Of a DNA stretch of 64,000 nt, positions 32,359 to 41,520 are shown one piece after another; within the stretch, counting starts at the first letter, position 1; each line of letters opens with the position of its first letter. The notes under the pieces were generated by a model that was not told the origin of the DNA, made no database searches, and saw only the letters and a program-made list of their open reading frames with translations. Origin of the DNA: an uncultured Clostridia bacterium (GTDB lineage Bacteria; Bacillota; Clostridia; Oscillospirales; Acutalibacteraceae); assembly GCA_947623505.1 (NCBI GenBank), contig CANQGT010000001.1, forward strand, positions 62,001 through 126,000, given 5' to 3'. Made by a program: the position numbers and the translations under genes.

Positions 32359-33366
32359 TCAGATAACAAATCCTACCTTTTTCATAACCTTGCTGAGAGT
32401 TCTTGCCGCAATTCGCGAAGCCTTTTCCGCCCCTGCCTTTTCACATTCCGTAAGATAAGCCTTATCGGCAAGAATGCGCTTGTATTCCGCCTGAACGGGT
32501 CTCAGTTCCTCAACAACGGCCTCTCCCACGGCCTTTTTGAAATCGCCGTAGCCTTTGCCTGAAAAATCGGCCTCTATCTGTTCAAAGCTCTTTTTTGTGA
32601 CGGCGGAATAAATAGTCATCAGATTATTTATACCGTCCTTGCCCTCGCCGAAACGAACGCAGGTCTCGCTGTCCGTAACGGCGGATTTAAATTTGTTCAT
32701 AATTACGTTCGGCTCGTCGTTGAGCATTACCGTCGCCCTCGGATTAAGATCCGATTTGCTCATTTTCTTTTTCGGATCGGCAAGGCTCATTACCCTTGCG
32801 CCGAATTTCGGAATAAACGGTTCGGGAAGCGTAAAAACGTCGCCGTAAATACCGTTGAAGCGTTTCGCAATATCTCGGCAAAGCTCAACGTGCTGTTTCT
32901 GATCGTCGCCAACAGGCACCACGTCCGCCTGATAGATAAGAATATCGGCCGCCATAAGGCAGGGGTAAGTAAAGAGGCCTGCGTTGATATTATCGCTGTG
33001 CTGAGCCGATTTATCCTTAAACTGCGTCATACGCCCGAGCTCGCCGAATTGGGAATAGCAGTTGAGTATCCACGCAAGCTGGGAATGAGCCGGCACCTGC
33101 GACTGAATAAACACAACGCCGCGCTGAGGGTCGATACCGAGCGCGAGGAGCATAGCGAACATCTCGTGCGTACGCTGCCTGAGCTTTGCGGGCTCCTGCC
33201 TTACGGTTATTGAATGTAGATCGGCAACACCGTAAACCGTGTCGTACTCGCCCTGAAACGACGGCCAGCTTTTAAGAGCCCCAAGATAATTGCCGAGCGT
33301 CGGAACCGAAGTCGGCTGTATGAACGACAGGCTCCTCTTTTTGTTCTCTGTTTTCATTTCTTCCAT
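32359..33366 (-). CDS. trpS: Tryptophanyl-tRNA synthetase
   Basis: Class I synthetase, 335 residues, charging tRNA-Trp. The HIGH-equivalent PTLGNYLGAL is near residues 22-31 and KMSKS is in DPKKKMSKSDLN near 205. LHSITVRQ and the DILIYQADVVPVGDDQKQH segment bind tryptophan and ATP. GAGGTAAATATT precedes the ATG. It follows an aminotransferase gene by 10 bp; no T-box-like leader is visible there. Confidence 0.97.
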   Translation of the reverse strand: MEEMKTENKKRSLSFIQPTSVPTLGNYLGALKSWPSFQGEYDTVYGVADLHSITVRQEPAKLRQRTHEMFAMLLALGIDPQRGVVFIQSQVPAHSQLAWILNCYSQFGELGRMTQFKDKSAQHSDNINAGLFTYPCLMAADILIYQADVVPVGDDQKQHVELCRDIAKRFNGIYGDVFTLPEPFIPKFGARVMSLADPKKKMSKSDLNPRATVMLNDEPNVIMNKFKSAVTDSETCVRFGEGKDGINNLMTIYSAVTKKSFEQIEADFSGKGYGDFKKAVGEAVVEELRPVQAEYKRILADKAYLTECEKAGAEKASRIAARTLSKVMKKVGFVI

Positions 33367-33376
33367 AATATTTACC

Positions 33377-34564
33377 TCACTTAAACTGTTTTGCTGTCTC
33401 TCCCATTATTTTTACGCCTTTAACTATATCCTCGTCCGACGGAGTGGAATAATTCAGACGCATATAACTGCACGGTTTGGTATCGTCAGTCATAAAGGCG
33501 GTGCCCGGAACTACCGCCACTTTTCTCTCTATCAGTCTGTTTACATAATCCGTCATATCAACGCTTTTGGGGAGCTTTGCCCATATAAACAAACCGCCCT
33601 GCGGCCTTACGTATTCTATAAAGCCGCCGCAGTATTCGTCAAGGCAATCGCACATAAGAGCAAGCTTCCTGCGATAGATTTTTCTTATATCCTCAATATG
33701 GGCGTCAACGTCGTATTCGTCAAACCAGCGTGAAACAATCATCTGATTCAGCACGCCCGTATGAACATCCGAAACCTGCTTGCCTATCGTGAACGCGCCC
33801 GCCATTTTTTTCGGCACAACGGCGTAGGCCACCCTTATGCCGGGGGCGAGTATCTTTGAAAACGAACCGGCGTAAACGACAATGCCATCGGTATCCATAC
33901 TCTTGATTGACGGCACGCTTTCGCCCTCCACGCGCAGATTTCCGTAAGGATCGTCCTCAAGAATGACAAGGCCGTTTTCTTTGGCAAGGTCATACATTCT
34001 CCTGCGCTTTTCAAGGCTGAGCGTAGTTCCTCCGGGATTTTGAAAATTCGGAATGGTGTAAATGAATTTTGCGCGCTTGCAGCGCTTTATTGTTTTTTCA
34101 AGCGCGTCGATATTCATTCCGTCAGAATCTATCGGCACACCCGCAAGGCTTAAACCGTGAGAGCGAAAGCAGTTGAGCGAACCGATAAAGGAGGGATCCT
34201 CGCAAATCACGGTATCGCCCTCGCCCGCGAGTATTCTTGCGGTTATATCCATAACCTGAGTGCCGCCTGACGTAATGATTATCTCATCGTCGGCGGTGCC
34301 TACATTATCGCGCCGTTTAAGCCATTCCCTCACCTGAACGCGCAGAGGCTCATAGCCCTCGGAAACGCCGTAAACAAGGGCGGAAACCGGATTTTCGCTC
34401 AGAATTTTATTCGACAGCGTTTTTACCTCTTCGCACGGAAACGCCTCAACGGCAGGAGACCCGCCGGCGAAAGCTATCATTCCCGGCTGGCTTGTCGCCT
34501 TCAGTATCTCCCTTACCGCCGACGGCCTGAGCCGCGCAAATTTTTCTGATAATTCGTAACTCAT
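33377..34564 (-). CDS. Class I/II PLP aminotransferase (MocR/2-aminoadipate-type)
   Basis: 395 residues. AFAGGSPAVEAFP and GYEPLRVQVREWLKRR open the domain, ITSGGTQVMDITARIL binds the cofactor phosphate, EDDPYGNLR contains the conserved aspartate, and the PLP lysine is in YAGSFSKILAPGIRVAY. The pattern fits the multisubstrate aminotransferases related to LysN and the MocR C-terminal domain, without a DNA-binding domain. The gene begins one base after the preceding glycerophosphotransferase gene and is followed by trpS. Confidence 0.88.
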   Translation of the reverse strand: MSYELSEKFARLRPSAVREILKATSQPGMIAFAGGSPAVEAFPCEEVKTLSNKILSENPVSALVYGVSEGYEPLRVQVREWLKRRDNVGTADDEIIITSGGTQVMDITARILAGEGDTVICEDPSFIGSLNCFRSHGLSLAGVPIDSDGMNIDALEKTIKRCKRAKFIYTIPNFQNPGGTTLSLEKRRRMYDLAKENGLVILEDDPYGNLRVEGESVPSIKSMDTDGIVVYAGSFSKILAPGIRVAYAVVPKKMAGAFTIGKQVSDVHTGVLNQMIVSRWFDEYDVDAHIEDIRKIYRRKLALMCDCLDEYCGGFIEYVRPQGGLFIWAKLPKSVDMTDYVNRLIERKVAVVPGTAFMTDDTKPCSYMRLNYSTPSDEDIVKGVKIMGETAKQFK

Positions 34565-35695
34565 TTATTTCGCCTGCTTTATAATATTTTCAACAAAGCG
34601 CTTACAGGAATCCCCGTCGCAGAGGGATACGAAACGCTCCTTGAATTTTTTAAGCTTTTCATCGCTTTTTCCCGCATTTTTCACGGCGGCGGCAAGCTCG
34701 CTTTGCTCAGTTACCACCGCTCCGCAGGAATAGTCCTCATAATCAAAATAAAATCCCCTCTCCCCGCTGTAATCCTCAAGATCGGGAGCATATAAAACGG
34801 AGGGATTGTCAAGTATCGCGTTTTCAAAGATAACGGAGGAGTAATCCGTTACCAAAACGTCGGTTATAAACAGAATATCGTTTATTTCGCGCTCGTCGCT
34901 GAAATCAAAAACTCTTCCGGCGGCTTCGCGCGGGATTTCGGGCGCGTTTTTGATAAACGGATGGTATTTGAGTATGATCGCCCAGTCGTCTCCAAGCTCG
35001 TTTGCGAACGCGGAAATATCAAGAAATTCCTCGGGATAATATCCGTCGTTCACGTTCGCTCCCCTGAATGTCGGCGCGAAAAGGCATATCTTTTTGCCTT
35101 TAAGGCGCGGTTCTCTCTCATAGAGCCGTCTTTTTGCTTTTTCCCTGTATTCATTATCAAAAAGCATATCCGTTCTGGGAACGCCCACGGGCTTTACCCT
35201 GCTTTCGTCTATGCCGAAAGCCTCGGCGTAAATTCCCGTTATTTCCTTTGAGGAAACTATCGCCTCGGTATAATTTTTATGGGTGAGCGAGTTTTTCTCG
35301 GCCGAGGCTCTGCCGTAGCCGAATTTTTTGAAAGCCCCCATGGCGTGCCATACCTGAACGAGATGCTGACCCTCGCGCAGCTTTAAAACATAAACGACGG
35401 GTTCAAAATCGTCAACAAGAATAAATTCGCTTTTGGCCATTTCCCTTGCCACGGTTTTATCGTCCGGCATATTTTCGTTTGTAAAGGCGGTTATTCTGTA
35501 CGGCAGGGCGTTTTTTTCGATATAATCCTTAACGGCGGAAAGATTTCCGCCGAGCCTGCCTCTTGAGGTGGTAAACATAAGTATTTTATCGCTTTCCATA
35601 GGCTCAGCCTTGCAGGCTTTATCGTAAAGCGATATGAATTTTGCGAACCTCAGCCTTTGCAAAGTCGGGTAAAACGCGGAAATTATACTACTCAT
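34565..35695 (-). CDS. CDP-glycerol glycerophosphotransferase family protein (TagB/TagF-like)
   Basis: 376 residues corresponding to the catalytic half of TagF-like enzymes, which transfer glycerol phosphate from CDP-glycerol to a lipid-linked primer or growing teichoic-acid-like chain at the inner membrane face. Conserved motifs: LVQVWHAMGAFKKFG, ICLFAPTFRG, LKYHPFIKN and VLVTDYSSVIFENAIL. No N-terminal glycosyltransferase domain. It overlaps the paralogue upstream by 8 bp, so the two are probably cotranslated and act in sequence as primase and polymerase, though which is which cannot be told. Confidence 0.88.
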   Translation of the reverse strand: MSSIISAFYPTLQRLRFAKFISLYDKACKAEPMESDKILMFTTSRGRLGGNLSAVKDYIEKNALPYRITAFTNENMPDDKTVAREMAKSEFILVDDFEPVVYVLKLREGQHLVQVWHAMGAFKKFGYGRASAEKNSLTHKNYTEAIVSSKEITGIYAEAFGIDESRVKPVGVPRTDMLFDNEYREKAKRRLYEREPRLKGKKICLFAPTFRGANVNDGYYPEEFLDISAFANELGDDWAIILKYHPFIKNAPEIPREAAGRVFDFSDEREINDILFITDVLVTDYSSVIFENAILDNPSVLYAPDLEDYSGERGFYFDYEDYSCGAVVTEQSELAAAVKNAGKSDEKLKKFKERFVSLCDGDSCKRFVENIIKQAK

Positions 35696-36887
35696 TCGTC
35701 TTTGCTCCGTAATTATATCTGCCGTCGTAAACTCCTCTTACGAGTTCATCGATAACGACTCCGTAAACTTTTGTGACGCTCGGGAATTTTTTATCAACAT
35801 ACGCTTTTTTAAACGCCTCCGCCTTTTCTGCGGGAGCGGTTTTTCCGTCGGCTATCGCGCCGTAAATCTCCAGCGCCGTTTTGCCGTAAACGGCGGGAAT
35901 ATCTTTCCAAAAATCAATGTAAAAGCCGCGCTCGTCTATATATCTTTCACCGTCAAAGCAATAGATATAAAGCGGGAGATCTTTCAAAAGCGCCTCGTAA
36001 ATTATGGAGCTGTAATCGGTTATCACAAAATCGCAGACGCACATAAAATCCATTCCCATAAAAGCGCTGCCGCTTAAATCATCATCCTTTGAGGCGGTAT
36101 ATATTTCCTCAAGCCCCGTATCAACGGCGTGATGCTTGACAACAAGATTAAAGCGGTCGAAATCCACGGCGTTTTTAAGCTCCTCCGTCTTTTGACGAAG
36201 CCGCTCCGTATCCTGCGGGTTATCGCGGAACGTGGGAACGTAAAGTATTGCTTTTTTACCGTTATCAAGCTGCGGATAAACGGAATAAACCGCTCTTTTC
36301 GTTTTTTCTGCCTCGTTCGCGTCGGTAAGATAATCCATTCGCGGAATCCCTATAGGAATAAATTTTTCCTCGGGCTGACCGAAAGCCTCGGCAAAATATT
36401 TTACGCATTCGCCGCCGCTCGTTGCGATAAGATCGTAATTTTCGTGCATTTTAAAGGCTTCGGCAACCCTGCTTGAGCTGCCGCCCTCCATATCGAGTAT
36501 TGATTTTCCGAATCGCTTAAACGAGCCGAGGGCGTGCCAAATCTGAATTATTTTCAAATCTTTTTTATGCCTTAACATACAGGCGAGTATGCAGTAGCCG
36601 TCAAGAATTACAACCTTTGAGGCGGCAAGGGCGTTCATCTGGCGCAACATTTCAAAAAGGTAACTGATTTTGCCGACGATTCCGCTCGGTATCATCTTGC
36701 AAAGCACCACGGTTTCATACTGAGGATAACGTTCGTTAAGCTCGCTGATAAGATAACGGAAATCAAGCGAAGGCTCGTTGCCCTGCCGCGATATGAAAGC
36801 AACCTTGTTTTTCGTCTTTTTAAGTTTGAAAAAAGAATATATTATCCCCATAAAAAAGCCGAAAAGCTTTGCGAATACGCCTATCAC
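35688..36887 (-). CDS. CDP-glycerol glycerophosphotransferase family protein (second paralogue)
   Basis: 399 residues from a GTG start at 36887. A hydrophobic N-terminus (about 1-18, GVFAKLFGFFMGIIYSFF) may associate with the membrane, then the same motif set as its neighbour: IIQIWHALGSFKRFG, ILYVPTFRDN, VVKHHAVD and FVITDYSSIIYEALL. First gene of a unit running through the second paralogue and the aminotransferase to trpS, 60 bp downstream of glyA. A TagH-like ABC ATPase lies at 41521, but no TagG permease or polymer-primer genes are in the window. Confidence 0.88.
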   Translation of the reverse strand: MIGVFAKLFGFFMGIIYSFFKLKKTKNKVAFISRQGNEPSLDFRYLISELNERYPQYETVVLCKMIPSGIVGKISYLFEMLRQMNALAASKVVILDGYCILACMLRHKKDLKIIQIWHALGSFKRFGKSILDMEGGSSSRVAEAFKMHENYDLIATSGGECVKYFAEAFGQPEEKFIPIGIPRMDYLTDANEAEKTKRAVYSVYPQLDNGKKAILYVPTFRDNPQDTERLRQKTEELKNAVDFDRFNLVVKHHAVDTGLEEIYTASKDDDLSGSAFMGMDFMCVCDFVITDYSSIIYEALLKDLPLYIYCFDGERYIDERGFYIDFWKDIPAVYGKTALEIYGAIADGKTAPAEKAEAFKKAYVDKKFPSVTKVYGVVIDELVRGVYDGRYNYGAKTNE

Positions 36888-36947
36888 CTTTTCTCACTTC
36901 CCGTCCGGCCGATTATCCGCCAAAAATTCGTCCGCGCCGATTACGCG

Positions 36948-38201
36948 TCACTCATAAAGCGGATATTTCGCGCATATTTTCGCAACACCGTTTGAAATAT
37001 AATCCCTGTTTTTTTCAAAATCGGTAACGGCAAGATAGATATATTCGGCTATCCTGTCAAAATCAGCCTCGTTGAGCCCTCTTGTTGTCGCCGCGGGAGT
37101 GCCTATGCGCACGCCGGAAGTTACGAACGGTGAAAGCGGTTCGTTCGGGACGGTATTTTTATTGAGGGTAATATGCACCTCGTCAAGCCTTGACTCAAGC
37201 TCCTTACCGGTAACGCCCGTGCCTATGAGCGACAGGAGCATAAGATGATTGTCCGTGCCGCCGGAAACGAGATTGAGCCCACGGCCGATAAGACCGTTCG
37301 CAAGTGCTTTAGCGTTATTTATCACCCTCTGCTGGTACTCTTTAAATTCGGGCTTCAGAGCCTCGCCGAAGCATACGGCCTTGCCCGCGATAACGTGCAT
37401 AAGCGGCCCGCCCTGAGTGCCGGGGAAAACGGCGGAGTTAAGCTTTTTGATAAGATATTCGTTATTGCAGAGGATAAGTCCGCCCCTCGGTCCCCTGAGA
37501 GTTTTATGCGTTGTGGTTGTAACAACATCAGCGTAAGGAACGGGATTCTGATGAAGCCCCGCCGCGACAAGTCCGGCGATATGAGCCATATCCACCATAA
37601 ACATAGCGCCGTTTGCGTGGGCAATATCCGCCATCGTTTTAAAATCGATTGCTCTCGGATAAGCCGAAGCGCCGGCGACAACAAGCCTCGGCTTTACCTT
37701 TGAAACCTGCTTCGCGAATGCGTCAAGATCTATAAATCCGTCGTCATTCACGCCGTAGGGCACAAAATTGAAATACTTACCGCTGATATTTGCCGGCGAA
37801 CCGTGTGTAAGATGACCGCCGTTGTCAAGACTCATACCCATAACGGTATCGCCCAAATTGAGCAAAGCAAGATAAACGGCGGTGTTTGCCTGAGCGCCCG
37901 AATGAGGCTGCACATTCGCGAAATTCGCGCCAAACAGCTCGCATGCTCTCTTTATCGCTATGTTTTCAACAACGTCAACGTATTGGCAGCCGCCGTAATA
38001 TCGCTTGGCCGGCAGGCCTTCGGCGTATTTATTTGTAAGCACGCTGCCCATAGCCGCCATAACCTGCGGAGAAACAAGATTTTCCGAGGCGATGAGTTCT
38101 ATATTCTCCCTCTGGCGCTTTAACTCCAACGCCATAGCCTGTGCCACTTCGCCGTCCGTTTCCGCCACCTTTGCTATTGAATCGCAGTAATCTGAATACA
38201 T
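36948..38201 (-). CDS. glyA: Serine hydroxymethyltransferase
   Basis: PLP enzyme making glycine and methylenetetrahydrofolate from serine; it supplies one-carbon units to thyA and trmFO. 417 residues. The PLP lysine is K233 in [16 protein letters not shown], with [23 protein letters not shown] and [12 protein letters not shown] earlier. AAGGAGAACTACT precedes the ATG. No glycine riboswitch is visible in the short leader. Confidence 0.98.
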   Translation of the reverse strand: MYSDYCDSIAKVAETDGEVAQAMALELKRQRENIELIASENLVSPQVMAAMGSVLTNKYAEGLPAKRYYGGCQYVDVVENIAIKRACELFGANFANVQPHSGAQANTAVYLALLNLGDTVMGMSLDNGGHLTHGSPANISGKYFNFVPYGVNDDGFIDLDAFAKQVSKVKPRLVVAGASAYPRAIDFKTMADIAHANGAMFMVDMAHIAGLVAAGLHQNPVPYADVVTTTTHKTLRGPRGGLILCNNEYLIKKLNSAVFPGTQGGPLMHVIAGKAVCFGEALKPEFKEYQQRVINNAKALANGLIGRGLNLVSGGTDNHLMLLSLIGTGVTGKELESRLDEVHITLNKNTVPNEPLSPFVTSGVRIGTPAATTRGLNEADFDRIAEYIYLAVTDFEKNRDYISNGVAKICAKYPLYE

Positions 38202-38232
38202 AGTAGTTCTCCTTGCAAAAATAATTATAAAT

Positions 38233-38261
38233 ATAATAACATATCAAAAGTTTTAATACAA
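38233..38261 (-). promoter_or_regulatory. Promoter of glyA
   Basis: TTGTAT (38261-38256), 17-base spacer, TATTAT (38238-38233) on the minus strand, 32 bp from the glyA start. Confidence 0.55.
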
Positions 38262-38362
38262 GTCCCGAAAACAAAAAGAACGCCCGCCCGTTCGCGGAAG
38301 ATACGCGCGGCGCTTTTTGGCGCTTTTTAAGCAAAAAAATTTGCCCGAAAGCATTTTTACTA

Positions 38363-38391
38363 TTGAAAGGCAAAAACATATGTGATAAAAT
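38363..38391 (+). promoter_or_regulatory. Promoter of yebC
   Basis: TTGAAA, 17-base spacer, TAAAAT, 33 bp upstream of the ATG at 38424. Confidence 0.65.
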
Positions 38392-38423
38392 TATTGAAGA
38401 TTTTTTTAAGGGAAGCGTTAATT

Positions 38424-39167
38424 ATGAGCGGACATTCCAAATGGAGCACAATAAAAAGAAAAAAAGGCGCCAACGACGCGGCGAGAGCAAAGATTTTTAC
38501 GAAAATAGGCAGAGAGCTTGCCGTTGCCGTTAAAAACGGAGGCGCGGATCCTAACGTAAATTCAAAGCTGAAAGACGTTATCGCAAAGGCTAAGCAAAAC
38601 AATGTGCCGAACGACAATATTGAGCGTATGCTCAAAAAGGCCGCCGGCGAAAGCGGCGGGGCGGATTATGAGGAGATAATCTATGAGGGCTACGGCCCGA
38701 GCGGCGTGGCGGTTATCGTTGAGGCGCTTACGGACAACAGAAACAGAACCGCCGGAGAAGTAAGGCATTATTTTGACAAGGCGGGCGGAAATATGGGCAA
38801 CCCGGGCTCCGTTACGTTTATGTTTTCACGCGAGGGCGTTATCCTTATCGAAAAGGAGGACGTTGACGAGGAAGAGCTTATGATGGAAGCGATAGACGCG
38901 GGGGCGACCGATTTTATTTCCGACGACGAGGACGTTTTTGAAATCAGAACAGCCGCAAATGACGTGGGCGCTATCCGCGACGCGCTTGAGGCCAAAGGAT
39001 ACAAGGCGATCTCAAGCGAGCCGGCTTATATTCCCTCCACCTATACTCATCTTGACAATCAGGACGATATGATGAAAATGAGCAGAATGATCGATATGTT
39101 TGAGGAAAACGACGACGTTCAAAACATCTGGCATAACTGGGAAAACGAGGACGATTACGAAAGCTGA
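38424..39167 (+). CDS. yebC: YebC/PmpR-family protein
   Basis: 247 residues starting MSGHSKWSTIKRKKGANDA, the family hallmark; AAGGG precedes this ATG, and the open frame upstream (14 codons) contains the promoter. Further motifs: NDNIERMLKKAAGE, YEGYGPSGVAVIVEALTDN and GGNMGNPGSVTFMF. The family has been described both as transcriptional regulators and, in recent work on some members, as factors easing ribosome stalling at proline runs. Single gene, divergent from glyA. Confidence 0.96.
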   Translation: MSGHSKWSTIKRKKGANDAARAKIFTKIGRELAVAVKNGGADPNVNSKLKDVIAKAKQNNVPNDNIERMLKKAAGESGGADYEEIIYEGYGPSGVAVIVEALTDNRNRTAGEVRHYFDKAGGNMGNPGSVTFMFSREGVILIEKEDVDEEELMMEAIDAGATDFISDDEDVFEIRTAANDVGAIRDALEAKGYKAISSEPAYIPSTYTHLDNQDDMMKMSRMIDMFEENDDVQNIWHNWENEDDYES

Positions 39168-39181
39168 TTTCATATTTTTTG

Positions 39182-39213
39182 GCTCCGGAGCGCGCGCTTT
39201 CGGAGCTTTTTTA
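39182..39213 (+). terminator. Terminator of yebC
   Basis: Stem GCTCCG/CGGAGC with a 13-base GC-rich loop, then TTTTTT. Confidence 0.75.
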
Positions 39214-39234
39214 TATATTTTCGCGTAAAAAAAC

Positions 39235-39259
39235 AATCCCTCCGTTTACAGGAGGGATT
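39235..39259 (-). terminator. Terminator of the condensation-domain gene
   Basis: Perfect 9-bp stem AATCCCTCC/GGAGGGATT, 7-base loop, then GTTTTTTTAC on the minus strand. It stands back to back with the yebC terminator. Confidence 0.85.
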
Positions 39260-39290
39260 CAGTATGTAAAGTAATTTGCCTTTACAGAAT

Positions 39291-40571
39291 TCACTGCGTA
39301 AGTAGATCGATATTTTTAACGATAAGATCGAAGAAACGCTCAACGATTTCCTTGTCCTGCTCGTTGCCCCTTACGCACATTGAAACGGTAAGCTCTTTTC
39401 TCAACGATGTGACGGAAAGAAGCGCATACGGCTTATATTTCACGGCTCCGCTCATAAAGCCGTCCGTGGGCTCATGGCCGCAAAGCGAGAGCTTATCCAC
39501 CTCAAGTATGCCGATATTGCTCATCGCAAGCAGGGGGTTCGCGTAGCCTATCTTAATTACCTCCTCCGAAGCGGCAAGAGGCATAATTTTATAGCCCAAA
39601 GAGAGAAGCGGAAGGCCGTGAAGCCCCATAAATCTATCCTCTTTAAATCTGTTTGAGGAATAAACAACGTAGTTTAGAGTCTCAAAAATATCGGCTCCTC
39701 TTTCGGGAACCCTGCACTGCATCCAGGCGGTATGATTAGTGAGCCCCTGATTTTTTGAGCTTTTAAGGTGCCGCCTTAAATCTATGGCGCAGGAAATGGA
39801 GACGCTTTCCTTAGGGCTGAAATCGGCAAGCTCGTAAAGCGAATAGAAATACGCGGTAAGCAGCATTTCGTTTATCGTTGCGCCGTGTTTCTTGCCCGCA
39901 AAACGTATTTCGTCAAATTTTGACGCGGGTATTTTTCTTTTCGCGATAAAAGATTTATCTTTAATGCTGTTCGGGGTAAACGGAAATCCGTGATTGTCCT
40001 TTGAATTTATGTTTTTATACAGATTTTTGGCCATTCGCTTTTCGCCCGATGAAAAATCCTCATACACCGATTCGTAAGAACGCGTGCCGGTTCTGAGGGA
40101 GACGGGGCTTATCCCCTTCTCGACAAAATCCGTATAGCTTTGACAAAGCGTTTTCATAAAATACTTTAAATCTCCGCCGTCCATACACATATGGTTTTCA
40201 ACAACACACAAAACGGATTTCCCGCCGTGCCTGAACACGGCGACGTGCATTTGTATATCGGCTTCCGGAGGTATGTACTGAACGAGGAAATCGTTTATCT
40301 CCTTATCAAGCTCGTCTTCCCCTACGTCCTTAACCGTAAGCACGTCCTCTATACGGTAATCCTTTACCTCCCAATAAGGCGATACTCTGTTATCGGTAAA
40401 GGAGGAATGCAAAACGGGCGCTTTCTCAAAAAAGCAAATAAGCACCGTTTTGAGCGCCTCAATATCTATCTCAAAATCGTAATGAAGCTCAACGTGAACC
40501 ATTCTGTCGTTATAATCGCGGAAAAGATAGTGCATTTTATCCCAAAGCTGAGCGTTTAATTTTCTTGCCAT
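39291..40571 (-). CDS. Stand-alone condensation-domain / acyltransferase-like protein
   Basis: 426 residues, the size of a single NRPS condensation domain or an alcohol/phenol acyltransferase of the chloramphenicol-acetyltransferase superfamily. The active-site motif HXXXDGG appears as NHMCMDGGDL (His127, Asp131), and a second half contains INEMLLTAYFYSLYEL and ISCAIDLRRHLK as in WES/PapA-type enzymes. The DFGWG-like motif is not evident. No adenylation or carrier domains are encoded in the window, so a free-standing acyl- or peptidyl-transfer role is more likely than NRPS. Overlaps the HAAS-like membrane gene by 16 bp. Confidence 0.75.
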   Translation of the reverse strand: MARKLNAQLWDKMHYLFRDYNDRMVHVELHYDFEIDIEALKTVLICFFEKAPVLHSSFTDNRVSPYWEVKDYRIEDVLTVKDVGEDELDKEINDFLVQYIPPEADIQMHVAVFRHGGKSVLCVVENHMCMDGGDLKYFMKTLCQSYTDFVEKGISPVSLRTGTRSYESVYEDFSSGEKRMAKNLYKNINSKDNHGFPFTPNSIKDKSFIAKRKIPASKFDEIRFAGKKHGATINEMLLTAYFYSLYELADFSPKESVSISCAIDLRRHLKSSKNQGLTNHTAWMQCRVPERGADIFETLNYVVYSSNRFKEDRFMGLHGLPLLSLGYKIMPLAASEEVIKIGYANPLLAMSNIGILEVDKLSLCGHEPTDGFMSGAVKYKPYALLSVTSLRKELTVSMCVRGNEQDKEIVERFFDLIVKNIDLLTQ

Positions 40572-41362
40572 TGATCCACTACCTCCTGATTATAACGTCT
40601 GTTTCTTACCATTGAGATATACATCACAACAACATCCAAAAACAGCGACAGAATTATAAGTATCCAGCCGGTGCTCCACGAAAGGATATAAAGCCCCGAA
40701 AGTATGATATAAAGCATTGTGGCGATAATCGGAATATAGATAAGATAATAAATAATGGCGAATCTCACTTTTGTTATGTAAGTATAAGCCGCGTCAACAA
40801 TAAACATCATCGCTATTCCGGCGATAAGGATAACCCAGCTTTTCGGATAGCTCAAAGCCACGAGGCAGAAGAGGAATACCGCAACGGACAGTATCATTAT
40901 CGCCCCCGCCAAAAGTATTCTCGCGAAAATATGAAAAATACGTTTAAACGAAGTTATCTTTTTCGCGGCGACCGTAAGGATATAGAAAAGCCAAAGCAAA
41001 ATTCCGTCTACGATAACAAGCCAAGTATGCCCCCAGCGGTCTGTGCTGAAGCTGAGCGCGAAAAACAGCACGATCATTCCGACAAAATATACCAGAGAAC
41101 CGATTATTCGCGTAACCATACGCGCTTTGGCGCGCCTTTTCGCCGCCTGCTTATCGTGATACGCTTTGTACTCCCCCGCGATATCCTGATGCTCGCTGAT
41201 GATAAGATCGGTTATCACACGCTGATTTGTTATTCCTCTGCGTGAAACTTCAAGATACCTGTCGTTCATTTCGTCAAGAAGTTCCCTTTTGAACTTATAT
41301 AAAATTTTGTCGGTGCCTCTGTCGGGCAGGGCGCTGTCTAAATATTCGATAAATTGCTGCAT
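40556..41362 (-). CDS. Membrane protein with N-terminal HAAS-like helical domain
   Basis: 268 residues from the ATG at 41362-41360 (GGGAGGGATAAAA before it). The N-terminal 65 residues (FIEYLDSALPDRGTDKILYK, then EMNDRYLEVSRRGITNQRVI) resemble the HAAS helical domain found ahead of membrane modules in Firmicutes. About six hydrophobic helices follow (roughly 82-105, 110-128, 140-165, 170-188, 198-222, 228-250). Function unknown. Cotranscribed with the condensation-domain protein, so it may anchor or regulate that enzyme. Confidence 0.65.
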   Translation of the reverse strand: MQQFIEYLDSALPDRGTDKILYKFKRELLDEMNDRYLEVSRRGITNQRVITDLIISEHQDIAGEYKAYHDKQAAKRRAKARMVTRIIGSLVYFVGMIVLFFALSFSTDRWGHTWLVIVDGILLWLFYILTVAAKKITSFKRIFHIFARILLAGAIMILSVAVFLFCLVALSYPKSWVILIAGIAMMFIVDAAYTYITKVRFAIIYYLIYIPIIATMLYIILSGLYILSWSTGWILIILSLFLDVVVMYISMVRNRRYNQEVVDQWQEN

Positions 41363-41400
41363 TTTTATCCCTCCCAAATCCGATTACATATTTTAATTTG

Positions 41401-41429
41401 ATTTTAGCACAAAAACAACAATTTTTCAA
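41401..41429 (-). promoter_or_regulatory. Promoter of the HAAS-condensation operon
   Basis: TTGAAA (41429-41424), 17-base spacer, TAAAAT (41406-41401) on the minus strand, 39 bp from the ATG. Confidence 0.7.
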
Positions 41430-41476
41430 TAAGATATATATTAAATTATGATAAACGGAATGCGCGTCCTTATTTA

Positions 41477-41511
41477 AAAAAGGAAAGAATCGCACGCGTC
41501 CTTTCCTTTTT
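41477..41511 (-). terminator. Terminator of the TagH-like ABC gene
   Basis: Perfect 11-bp stem AAAAAGGAAAG/CTTTCCTTTTT with a 13-base GC-rich loop; the minus-strand tail is T-rich. Confidence 0.75.
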
Positions 41512-41520
41512 AAAGTATTT

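Noticed and set aside
38202-38232. Glycine riboswitch before glyA
   Set aside because: The promoter lies 32 bp from the start codon, leaving no room for a riboswitch.
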